Below, in pieces: positions 22,790-34,700 of a stretch of DNA of 64,000 bases (position 1 is the stretch's first letter; the number at the start of each line of letters is the position of its first letter). A program made the translations under genes and the position numbers. The notes beneath the pieces were generated by a model, which worked only from the letters and a program-made list of their open reading frames with translations, ran no database searches and was not told where the DNA came from. The DNA lies in assembly GCA_948567375.1 (NCBI GenBank), contig OX419756.1, positions 75,716,333 to 75,780,332 of the forward strand, written 5' to 3'. The stretch is from Lunularia cruciata (Eukaryota; Streptophyta; Marchantiopsida; Lunulariales; Lunulariaceae).

Positions 22790-25700
22790 ATGGCTAATGC
22801 ACCAGGCGATCGGTTCATTGGGTCCCCGTCGACGTCTTCTACTTCAGGAGCTATCAGTGACGTCGAGCCCGACGAAGTAGGTTCTTATTAGCACGTACCT
22901 CCGTTTCCTCGCAGTGTTTTGCATTCGATAGGCTAACTGTGAGGGAACACCTGAATATTCCTGATACCTCTCTTCGACCAGTTTTCTATTTGTTTGAGAA
23001 TGCTGAGATTTTATGCCGTGAATATAATTACTGTGTATAGCTCAAGATTGTTCCGCTATTTGGTTGCTGCACGCAATTGATAAATGATCAGGCGACATAT
23101 CGAATTTGAATGGTAGGAGAGATGCATTTCATCTTTCCGTTCCTGACGAGATTCTGCCTACTTAGACTAGCACTCTAAACTATAGTTTTTCATCTATTGT
23201 GCTTGTGAAAATTTGAAACTGGTAATTGAGGTCCTCAGGGAAAGAAATTCCTGAGTGGAAGGCCTTCTGGAGTACTCTGTACCAAATCAGAATGAGTACA
23301 GTAGAAAGGGGGGAAGGTGTTCTAGCTCCACAGCCAGTCTATAGTATCATATCATTCTATGAATTTTCGTATCTAAAGTACTCAAATTTTTACTGCCAAA
23401 TCTTCACTTCTGTTATCGAATTATGGTAGGCAAGAGAAGAGTCTCACTTCTATGAGCAAATTTCGAGTTCCAAATGTACATGTGATAGAAACGGTCATTC
23501 ACTCTTCGCATCTTTTTCTGATAGGAACTAGAGTTGGATGACAGGAGCATCGGATCATGTAGCAGATTCTCATGTACGCTCATGGTTTATCCTTGCAGTT
23601 AGAGGGCTTTGACGACTTCACGCTTGCGTCCTCATGGGAAAGGTAAAAGCCCATTAAAGAGTACCTTCCGGGAGTTTCTTCGCATACCAAAGTATTCCAA
23701 CTCTCACTGACATGTACTCTGTATGGGAACCAGGTTCATAGCGAGTGTTGAGACTACTTGCCGTGAATGGCAGGCCGCAGGTCCAAATGGGCTTATGGTA
23801 CGTGTTGTGTTCTTTTGACCAGTTTCCCTCGTACATGGCTCCTAAATTGACATATTGTTGCTCATCTGCCTGTTTTCTGCACATTACCTTTTTCGGATTT
23901 GATACTGCAATTAGTTGTCCATAAGAACGGCGACATTAGTTCGTAATGCTACATCAAACAATCAGACGCTTGTTGGAATGACGACAATGTTTAGATCATT
24001 ATGTCTGTCGTTTCTTTGCTGCTCAGGCTTAGTTTGTTGCCAATGATCACTCTTTGATTTCACCTTTGAGGACATTAGAAGCTACTAGCGGACCATCTGT
24101 GGTTTGAAAAGATCTCAACGTATTGCGTCTGCTGCCAGATGCTTCAGCAAGAGTCCCTTATTGGCAATGAAGTACATAGTCCTGTGAATTCATATATGTG
24201 GACCAGCTTTCACTGTAGGCTTGTTTACCATACCGGTGAACAGGACTGATTCTTGACTGTTTATTTAGGCACTGGTCAGAACAGTTTCTGTTCTCATATA
24301 CATATATACATGTCTCATTTACCAATATATACATGTCTCATGTTTGATGCATCGCTCATTCTCAGCTCTGTGACTATCCACTTTCTTCCCTTTTGCCCCA
24401 ACTCACATCTGTTGTTTTACTTCATGGTTCCCTTGTATGTGTTCTGAACAGTCTGTCATTTTCAGTTTCCCCAGAACGGTGTATTTTTGAGTTGTAGGTC
24501 TTCAATTACAGCTTGTTTCTTACACTCCTTACATTACTTCGCGTTTCGGTTTATCTGTTGGTATATCTGTTCTCTCCTGTTGATAAGGATACATCAGGAT
24601 ACATTGATATTACAAGTAGAGTCATAAGTAGCATAGCTACTATGATATGTAGCGGCATACTCTATCTAGCCTATTGGGTTATAGTGCATCCCTCCCTCCT
24701 GGAGTTAGTCTTGGTATACTCTATACTGTCTAGTGAGTTGTAACGCATTCCTCCTGGAGTTAGTCTCCACAATATGTAGCGGCATACTCTATGTAGCCTA
24801 TTGGGTTATAGTGCATCCCTCCCTCCTGGAGTTAGTCTTGGTATACTCTATACTGTCTAGTGAGTTATAACGCATTCCTCCTGGAGTTAGTCTCTGTTCT
24901 GAGCCTTTCAAATGCTCACACGAACTGAATACCCCTGCTGTTGTTTGGCTGGCACGTGGCACCATCTCACACGTGTGACCATCTCGCCCGGTGGCTCTCT
25001 TTTCCTTCACAGTTCCTGAGGCCTCTCTCAGCACCCGAGGCCATCCTTCCCTCGGAAACCCTCTCCTTCTCCTTTGCTTTCTGCTTGTTTGGGTTATAGT
25101 TCTTGCTTAGCCCATAGTGCGTTCCCTCATTAGTTCCACCTTTTCATGCCTGTCCGTTCTGCCTTATTCTCTGCTCTCTAGCTCTCAGCTTCGCACTCTT
25201 CTAACTTGGCTGATTCCTTTGTTTTCTTACTAACTCCTCCTGGTTTCTTTGTGCTTCGCTCTCTGGTTTTACTTGCTGCTAACCCTGATAGACGTTGTCC
25301 TTGCAGGCATTTTCTAGGGATGTCTCGCATCACTCACACTCTCCTGCTTTTGATCTTATTTTCTTCTTTCCCTTGTTCACAATTTCGTTCATGCCTACAT
25401 TCTGCATTCGTCCGATTTCTGCTCTTTTGGGACTTTAAGCTCCAGTTGTTCATTTCTGTAGCCTTCCATTTCTGTAACCTTCCCCTGGCGGTTCATGATT
25501 TCCATTATTTCGTGTAGCACTGCTGAAAGATGGCTGTTTATTACTTCAAGCGGCGCTGTTGGAAGCAACCGAGTTTGCCTTGGCACTCATGAGTTTTCGA
25601 GCAGAAACTCGGGACGAGGAGTACTGACAATTGTTCAGCTACTTCGGCACTGCGTGAGGCACTGATGAAGTAGTTGGTGTTATCGTGGAGGTTTACTATG

Positions 25701-28700
25701 GCCGCCTTCTGCTTCCTTCAGTTGTTTAGCGTATCTGGACTCCAGTGTCCATAGCACTGGGTGTGATATACTTTATCCTGTACTCTTACGCATGGCTCTA
25801 GTTACACTTTTACATTTCTACCCGTTTCTGCAGCCATATCCTTCACGAAATGCCAGCCACATCCACACATTCCTCTACTATTTCACTCCCTAGTCTTTTC
25901 CCTTCGCTCTCTGACTGCTTCCTGCCTCGCCCTCTAGTGTTTACTGTGTTCCTCCCCAACGCGATCCCACGTTCTTCATCTTCATCTACGCACTGTATCC
26001 TGGTGGGCTCTTACAGCAAGTTTCCTATTTTCGCTGATTTCAGGGTTAGGTTGTGGACCTCTTTGTTGTTCCTTTCTTGACTCTCCTGTTCTCTCCTTCA
26101 CTTGTTGGTTCGTTGACAGTTCCACAGGAATTGTGGCATCCTTGCTTCTCACCTGCAGTTCGTTACTTCTTCTCTACCGCGACCTCTTTCTCCAATTTTT
26201 TGACATCCATCTCTTTGTCACCCTGCACTGTGGCACTAGCCCTCTAGCCCCAAGCACTGGGTGTCAGTAGCACTATGTGTAAGTCATACCGTCCAAGTGT
26301 TTGCGGTGGCTCGCTCACTTGTTGGTTCGTTGACAGTCCCAAAGGAATTGTGGAATCCTTGCTTTTCACCTGCCGTTCGTTACTTCTTCTCTATTGCGAC
26401 CTCTTTCTTAAATTTTTTTGACATCCATCTCTTTGTCGCCCTGCACTGTGGCACCCGCCCTCTAGCCCCGAGCACATGGTGTCAGTAGCAGTGTGGGTCA
26501 GTCATACCGTCCAAGTGTTTGAGGTGACTCGCTCACTTGTTGGTTTGTTGACAGTCCCAAAGGCATTGTGGAATCCTTGCTTCTCAGCTGCCGTTCGTTA
26601 CTTCTTCTCTACCGCGACCTCTTTCTGCAAGTTTTTCGACATCCATCTCTTTGTCACCCTGCACTCTAGCCCCGAGCACTGAGTGTCAGTAGCACCTTGT
26701 GTCAATTATACCGTCCAAGTGTTTGAGGTGACTCGCTCTCTTATGTTGGCACACGGACATCTAGCCCTCAAACCTTGTTCCATATTCAATATCCACTGGC
26801 ACCTTTGCATCAGCCCAGTTAGCCAAGTTAGAAGAGTGCGAAGCTGAGAGCTAGAGAGCAGAGAATAAGGCAGAACGGACAGGCATGAAAAGGTGGAACT
26901 AACGAGGGAACACACTATGGGCTAAGCAAGAACTATAACCCAAACAAGCAGAAAGCAAAGGAGAAGGAGAGGGTTTTCGAGGGAAGGATGGTCTCGGGTG
27001 CTGAGAGAGGCCTTGGGAACTGGGAAGGAAGGGAGAGCCACCAGGCGAGATGGTCACACGTGTGAGATGGTGCCACTTGCCAGCCAAACAACAGCAAGGG
27101 TATTCAGTTCGTGTGAGCATTTGAAAGGCTCAGAACAGAGATATTCTGAAGATTAACTCCAGGAGGAATGCACTATAACTCACTAGACAGTATAGAGTAT
27201 ACTGCTACATATCATAGTAGCTATGCTACTTATGACTCTACTTGTAATATCTATGTATCCTGATGTATCTTTATCAACGGGAGAGAACAGAAATACCGAA
27301 AATACCAATATGTGGACCAGATAAGTTATGCCTTAACACTCATGAGGTTTTGAACCGAAACTCGGTACGATGGGTACTAGCATTCACCCAGCTACTTAGG
27401 CACTGCGTTAGGCACTGATGATGTCGTTTGTGCTTTCGTGGAGGCTTACTATGACCGCCTTTCTGCTTCCTTCAGTGTTTGGCGTTTTAGGACTAATGCG
27501 TTCATAGCACATTGCTGCGATATACACTATCTGGATCTTCCGTTCGAGGAACCACTTCTGTCCTCATTTCTCTATATGCAGTCCTTTTACACCATCCTGC
27601 CTTGGCACTCATGAGCTTTAGAACAGAAACTCGGTACGAGGGGTCCAGCTACTTCGGCACTGCTTTTGGCACTGATGAAGTCGTAAGGGCTTTCGTGGAG
27701 GCGAACTATGCTTCCCTCTGTGTTTTTGGTGTTTTAGGACTCATGTGTTCATAACACATGCTGCGATATAATCTATATCCTGTCCTCTAACGCATCGCTC
27801 TACTTCCCTCGTTCTCTGAGCGATTTCATATAATCGGATCTTCCATGATTTTCGATTTCCAAGCTTCTACATTCATTCTCGACTTCAATTTATCTTAATC
27901 TTTCTCGTCTGGCTCATCAAGCCGGCGCTTTTCCTGTTGACTTTTTTAATCTACATGCACTGTTGTTCTGTTTCTGCTTTTTCGATGCATGCTACTTGTA
28001 TATAGGTATTACTCTTGATATGTTTCCAGGTTGCGTTTATTTATGCTATCATTCGATCAAATGTTCGCAATCTTGTATATATTACATATCTTACATCTCA
28101 TTTGCATTCAATGAGTTTGGATCTCCCGTTCATCAAAAGGCTTCTGTCCTCATTTCTCTACATCCGGTCCTTTCACGCTTCGCTCCGACTCAGCCAAGAC
28201 ACCATCCACTCCTCTCCAACTTCGCTCCACTCCACCCATCCTCAACTAATGCTTTGTATATTACTCTTAGCTCGATGGTTCTCTGTTTCATGGTTCCTTA
28301 CCCGTTACTTTCTATTTCAGATACTTAATCGGTCGCATCTTGCTTGGGTTTACACGATGTATACTATTTCTCTGCAGGTGTTACTCATGAGATGTTCAAT
28401 TATGTCTTTACGTCGAACAGCTTCTGCTCTCGTTTCCCATATATCTTTACTTCGGCTTACCTTCGTATTGTTAGTTTTACTTAATTTCACTTCCCTGAGT
28501 TGCTAATCTTTTCGATTTGCACACTTATATTTCATCAGCACTTCATATGCACTTGGTGGGTTCTGGGTCCCCCGCTTCTAGAACGGCTTCTGCGCTCATA
28601 TCCTATGTGGACCAGAAAACTTAAAACAGTAGACCTATACGTCGGATTCTGTTCTTTGAGGGCTTCTCTGGTCTTCTCTGCTCTGCTCTTGGCTCATATT

Positions 28701-31700
28701 ATTCTGTCGTATCTTGGACAGAAAACTGCAGGCGCAATGCCCGTGGATGGTTCGAGAAACTTATACCGTATTCATCAAGAGATTCCGTATGGGAAGAAGT
28801 TGTATGTAATAATATTATTCTTTCGAGTTGGCCCTGACAATGGTAAACTGACTCATATTCAAGCATTCAGTAAAGTTTCTGAACGTTCCATTAGTTGTTC
28901 TTGGGTTACAAATGTGGCTCTAAGTTCACACCTGCAGAATCGGGAGTTGCTCTCTTGTAGGCTGAGTTCTGGTGACGAGAAGTAACGCTACCCTCGGTTC
29001 TTATTCGATCTTGAAATTTCAGCTATAATTTCTGTAGCACATTTTAACCATGAGCGAGATTGTCCTGTGTAAGACTAAAAGATTCCTTGGATGTTTGATG
29101 TCAGCTGAAAACTTAGGATGAGTATAGTGCATTATAAACGAGCGTGTTCAAGTGTATTAACAGGACGGAATCACATATAATGTGCAAATTGTTAATGCAT
29201 AATGTCACACAATGTTTTGATGATTAAATATCATATTCCGCCAGAATTCTCGGCTTGGACTAGAGTTGCTAACGCGTTGATATTGGACTCTGCCACAGAC
29301 TTCAAGGTTGAATGGCCAGCTGGATTACACCATCTACAAGTGTGGTTCGGAGTAGATGACTTCTTGGTATGTGTGTCCATATGTCCGTAGTTGAAAGATG
29401 TAATTTAGGTAGATGTTAAAAGTAGTCCAATATCATTAGTACTATTGAAACGTCATCCCTCAAATTCTGCAGACCTGGGTATTGTCATCGTCATCGTTAG
29501 TGTTCAGCTTAAATTGCACAGCTATCATAGGGCTTGAAGTGTACGACGTTGAGCTGAAAAGCAGGATTATCGTAAAGTTTGAAGTGTATGCCTCTTTGTT
29601 CTTGTAGACTACTGTATCTTCATCTGTACAGAAACTGTCTATGCCTTGGAAGTGCCCATCCGGCCTGCACGTGTTTGACGTGATCTTTATTCCTTATCCT
29701 AGTATTGTACCGGGCAACACCTTTCTGTCCTTGTAGAGAGCCTTATAGCTTCTGCTCCAGAATATACTGTGGGTTCGATGACATATATATTTTGGCTAGA
29801 ATTTCAGGTCCAGCTGCAGATTTAGGAGTTTAGAATAATAATGAATAACCGGAAAGCTTCCTTAGCATCGTCTTTTAGCTGGTGTATGAAGGAGCAGCTT
29901 GTACATTTCCTCTAACTGTTAGCCTTAACGCGTTGTGGAAGAAAAGAAAATATGTTTTGAATACTAAGAATTTGCCAATGTGTTCGACCTTCTATTTCAG
30001 GTGGCTGCACCAGTAAGCCCAAGTGGAGTTATCCTCGATGCTCCAGAAGCCACGACACTTCTCAGCACGGTTGCAGTTGCTCTTTCATCTTGTGGCAGGT
30101 GCTGCAGATAGTTCTCACCCTGCAGCTCAGCCTCTGGATTTTCTTCAGATTTGCTCTTTCCATCTAGAAGCAAGAAGCTAGAAGCAAGCTGTACAATCTA
30201 ATGGCCTACTTACCGTGATCTTGCTGTAATATTCTGCTTGAGACAAGAGGAGCTGCCTGATTCATGATATGCCCACCAACTTCCTAGCAATATGCATTTA
30301 GCAGACAGCTCTTGGATCTCACTCGGAATGAATGTCAGCTTTATATTCTAACGAACTACATAATACTAGTGAGTTTCAAACCAACAATAACACGTTCAAT
30401 TTTTGCAAAAGTATATGTATCATCCATCTGAGATAACTGCTCTCTGTTCTGGAGAAACAGCGACTGGCCAGCATTTGTACCTGTTCATGATCGGACACGA
30501 AAGGCTTATAAGGGCGTTCAAGGGAAAAGTAGCTCGTGCTCCATTACTTTTGAAGCAGATCGCATAGGGAGCTGGGTGCCTGTAAGATTCATGCATTTGG
30601 AGGGTCTCTATGAGCTTTTCGTGTCAAAAGTGGTACGTGTCATCCTGTCCCTCATCTTTCTATGTGACAGTAACCAGCGTTCCATTCGATCTTCCTGAAG
30701 AGATGTGGTGATCAGGTTGCTGCATGTGCCACCGTTTTCGTCTCGAAACGTAATGGACCGTTTCTAAACGCTGGAACTGGAATTTGCACTATTCTATATC
30801 CTTGTACAGTATAGAAGCAGGTCTTATTTTGTCAACCACGCTTTCTGTTCCTTGATGCAGTTATCTTGATGCATCACGTTGCTGTCTCTGAAGGCATTCA
30901 CGGCACCAAATACTGCTGCAGTTCCGTCGTTAAGGGTGGAATTCACCATGCGATTGACATATCAAGCTCCCATGATAGGCTATGATTACCAGAACCGGGA
31001 AGGTGCTTCCTCAGTTGCTGAAGCGAAGCCAGAATATGATGGTGAATCTCCAAATGAACCTTTATGGGATGAAGATCTACCCTGGGCAGAGTGGCATAAT
31101 GTTGATGATCCGGTGAAAGGTAGGCCCCTTTTAAGAGAATTTCACTCTTCTTAACGAAATTAGCTTTTGGTTACATCGAACTTGCCTCAACGTGATTATG
31201 TGAAGTGCTATTTTTTGGAGCATCTGTTCTGATGGAAGAAAGTGGTGTTAAAACTTGCCGTTTTAATGGACAACGAGTGCATATATGAAGAACAAACAGA
31301 ACAGAATAAAGAACAGAAACTCGGGACGGAAGATACTGGCATTGCATCCAGTTATCTTGGCATCCCGCAGGGTACTGACGAAGTCCTCGGTGTTATCGTG
31401 CTGATTTACTAAGGGAAGGCTGCTTCCACTTTATTGTGTTTCGGCAGTGTTGACGGACTCATGTTGACATAGAGCATGCAGGGGTTAATCCCAGTCCTCA
31501 TACACTTGCTCCGAGGGCGTCTCATAATCTTCTGAGACTCTGGGACGTTCTTTCCTATGCACTAACATACTCATGCTGTCACCAAGTCATGCTTCTCTTT
31601 TCAAGGTTATATGTGCTCGCACTCACTATGTACTGCAGGTATCTATATTTCACAAACATTATGGTAATCCCTGTATGCAGATTTACGCCTGCTTATCTCC

Positions 31701-34700
31701 CTATGTAATTGATAGTTATGACGATCTTTACTGGGTTACTATGTCAGAGTCAGAGTTAGTCTTGTCAGACGTGTGTATAGAATGGGGTTGTTTACAACGA
31801 GTTCGGTAATTCATTACGCGATATATGAAGAACGAGTATTTCTTTTTTTGTGCCTAGTACTTTTGAACTAAGGGAAAGATACCCAGATTGGAGATGGAAC
31901 AGATACTTGGTGCGACAGTAGTTGCCGTTTACACAGGGGATGCACTGATCTCCGTTCCTAGAACGGGGATACAGACCGCCTTTTGCTTCCTTCAGTGGCT
32001 TTAGTGTTCCATACTGTCGGTCTGCCTGACTCGACTGCTTCCTCGATTGTCGATTTCATGGCTTCCACTTGATTCTCGACTTCAGATTAACTTAGTCTTT
32101 CTCGTCTGGCTTGTTGTCGTCGTTTCCCCGGGAGCTTTTTCTCTACATGCGCTGTTTATCTGTTACCGTTTATTCGATGCATGCTATTGGTATACAAGTG
32201 TTGCTCTTCACTTGTTTCTAGATGGCGTTTACTTCTGCTTACATTCGATCGGTTGTTTCTATTTTATCTCCTTTCCCGGTTTATACTAATTTCGTCTTGC
32301 ACATTTCTTGTATACATTACATATCATGCATCTCATTTGCAATCAATGAGTTCTGGATGTCCCGTTCCTAGAACCGCTTTTGTCCTCGTTTCTCAATACG
32401 TTCCTAGAACGGCTTGGTCACCTTTCATATGCACTTAATGAGTTCTGGATCACCCGTTCCAAGAACGGCTTCTGCTCTCATATCCTAATATCCTCCAAAA
32501 TATTATCTGTATTACTAGACTAGTGTTCCTTTTGAATAACTGGCTTCATGAAACAATTGTAAGGCAACTTATTCATGGACTTGATTGATACTCCTGCTTC
32601 TGGGCAGAAGCAGGAGTATCATCCTCAGTAGGAAAAAGACATGCCTAGTACCATTTAGAATAATGCACTCTCCTTTACGGTGGATAGGAATAATCTTCCA
32701 TCTGTTAGGCCCCAAATATATGCAGCAATTCCGGCAATTGGAATCGAGGCTACGAAGAACACTTGAATGTCGATCAGATCTAATTTAGGACAGTGTTCTC
32801 TTTCACGCAGTCTGTTTCAATCCGGTTGGTTAAACAGATTGGTATGAATTTGGCGTTAAGCATTATTTATGAATTTATGCAAACATGGATTTACCTGATA
32901 AAGACATCAAGGGAGCGCACATAAGTTCAATATAAACACTTATCCAGCAAATTCTTTCCTTGCTTGTCATGCGTAATTTGCAATCTGAAGTTTGGGAACT
33001 TCATGTTCTCTGTATATAATACACTTCTCACTCTTATTATCTCAATTGCATTCATCGCACTTGCGTGTATAGTATCTTGTCTTAAGGTTATGGGCATGCA
33101 CAAAGCAGCTTTATTGGTTATAAAAGTCTACACGATTTATCTGCCTGCTGTCTTGCAGGTTTTGAGCTGATCGCGATCTGGAATAAGAGATTTGTAACCG
33201 ATCCAATGGAGATGGCAGAGTATGAAAATGTATCCACGTTTGATGCGGATGAGTGGTTTCTGATCCCTACTTTTGCTTCAGAGAAGTAAGTTCCAGTAAT
33301 GTTTAGCGTTTACGTGTATAACGGTTATATATTTTGACCACCGCAACCTTTACCACCATATTCAGTTTATATTTTGGCTCCTTAGATATGGCTAGTTAGT
33401 TGCTAGCGTAATTGCTAATATGGAATAGTGCAATAATGTGAGCGGCCGGGAATGAGCAGCTAGGAGTTTTTGTTTTTGTTTTATTTAGCATTTACCAACC
33501 ACCACACATAGATAGACTCTCCTGAGAGAGCCTACGATGATCGCATGAAAGAGGGCCATGAACTACTCATACATCTCATTAGCTTCCCTTATCACATAGT
33601 GTGTGGGGGCCTGCTGGGCACACATGCAGAGTTAGTCTCTGGTATTATCTAATTGGATCATTTTATTTTAACCGCCATTCTGAATATTGTTAAGGAGCTT
33701 GGTATAATCCAGGCAAGAAGATCAACTTGAGGAGGGCTTCGGAGTGCGTCTTGAGGGGCTTGCCAAGGCCTTCCATATCGCTGGTGATGCACAGTTCTTA
33801 GAGGATTTTGCAAACGGTCCGTACTTCATGAAATTGGATGGTTTCATGTATTAATGAACTCGGAATTTCCAGATTTATAGCTGACTAATAGGTTCTCTTG
33901 TTGGTGCTGGAAGCACTTATGCTTAGAGAAATGGTGGAGTATATGTGTCAATGGACGTGTGTCCCCGTATCTTTGTAGCTTCATAATCTTCTCTCTTGGT
34001 GGTTCTGTAAGGACCTCATTGACCTGGCTGTGAGTTGTATGCTTGTAGTGGTCAAGCCAGACCTATTGGTAGAGACTTTCAATGTGCCGCCAACAAATGT
34101 TCTCGAAAGAGTTGTGAAAGATCTTTTCTATGAAGGTATGTTCAAGTTTTGTCAGGACTTGAATTCACATTCGCTTAGCTGTTTTTGTGAACCAATCGGA
34201 CTTGAGCTTCTGATACCGAGCGTTCTGAACATACTGAGTCTTCGTTTGACAAAAACTTGCAGCCGTATCACCCACTGGTGATGGGTTCACTTACAAGCCA
34301 CAAGGTCACTGTATCAAAGGCGCCCCTCGAAACTCCTTATTTGGTCGGTTCTCCTTGCAGTCCTTGTTCTTCGGAACCTGCAACATAAGGGGTAAGTGTA
34401 TTGTTATAGAGTTCATGAATTTCTTTGTTCTTGATAGTGTCCGCCTTCGTGGGCCTTGATACTTGCTCTAGGTATCATGTTGTGGAAAGGCCCATCTAAA
34501 CTATGTATTGGTTTATGACTCGCAATCATGGTTTTCTGCTTCACTGATCAGCTGTCGCCGAGTTATGGCTAGAATTTGTGCGTGAGGTCCGTTGGTGTTG
34601 GGATGAGTGCCAACCTTTACCAAGAGTATCGCCAGATGAGGCTCCTGACCTCAGAACCTGTCTGCTTCATCAAAAGTTGCAACTGGTGTGTAGTGATCCT

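Larger units (their letters stand above)
24568..27290. repeat. Foldback element: long inverted repeat in Rab3GAP intron 3
   Basis: Left arm 24568-25211 and right arm 26821-27290 are reverse complements over about 470 bp, flanking a 1.6-kb centre. Outer ends pair as ctgttctctcc / ggagagaacag; inner ends as ctaacttggct / agccaagttag. The left arm is longer because of a 127-bp internal tandem duplication (24645-24771, 24772-24896). I see no transposase in the centre, so this is a non-autonomous foldback-type element or an inverted duplication. No clear target-site duplication was found. Confidence 0.85.

Noticed and set aside
22620..22880. 86-codon ORF at the start of the Rab3GAP gene
   Set aside because: Out of frame with the N-terminal MANAPGDRFIG reading, which joins correctly to FDDFTLASSWERFI; best seen as 5' UTR plus exon 1 in a wrong frame.
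28015..28506. 163-codon ORF with many hydrophobic residues
   Set aside because: Lies within the R2 intron repeat, is overlapped by another open frame, and has no family resemblance; T-rich DNA gives hydrophobic codons by chance.
31950..32480. gttcctagaac words as heat-shock elements
   Set aside because: Heat-shock elements need TTCnnGAA with a 2-bp gap; here the gap is 3 bp, and the words lie in repeats within an intron.
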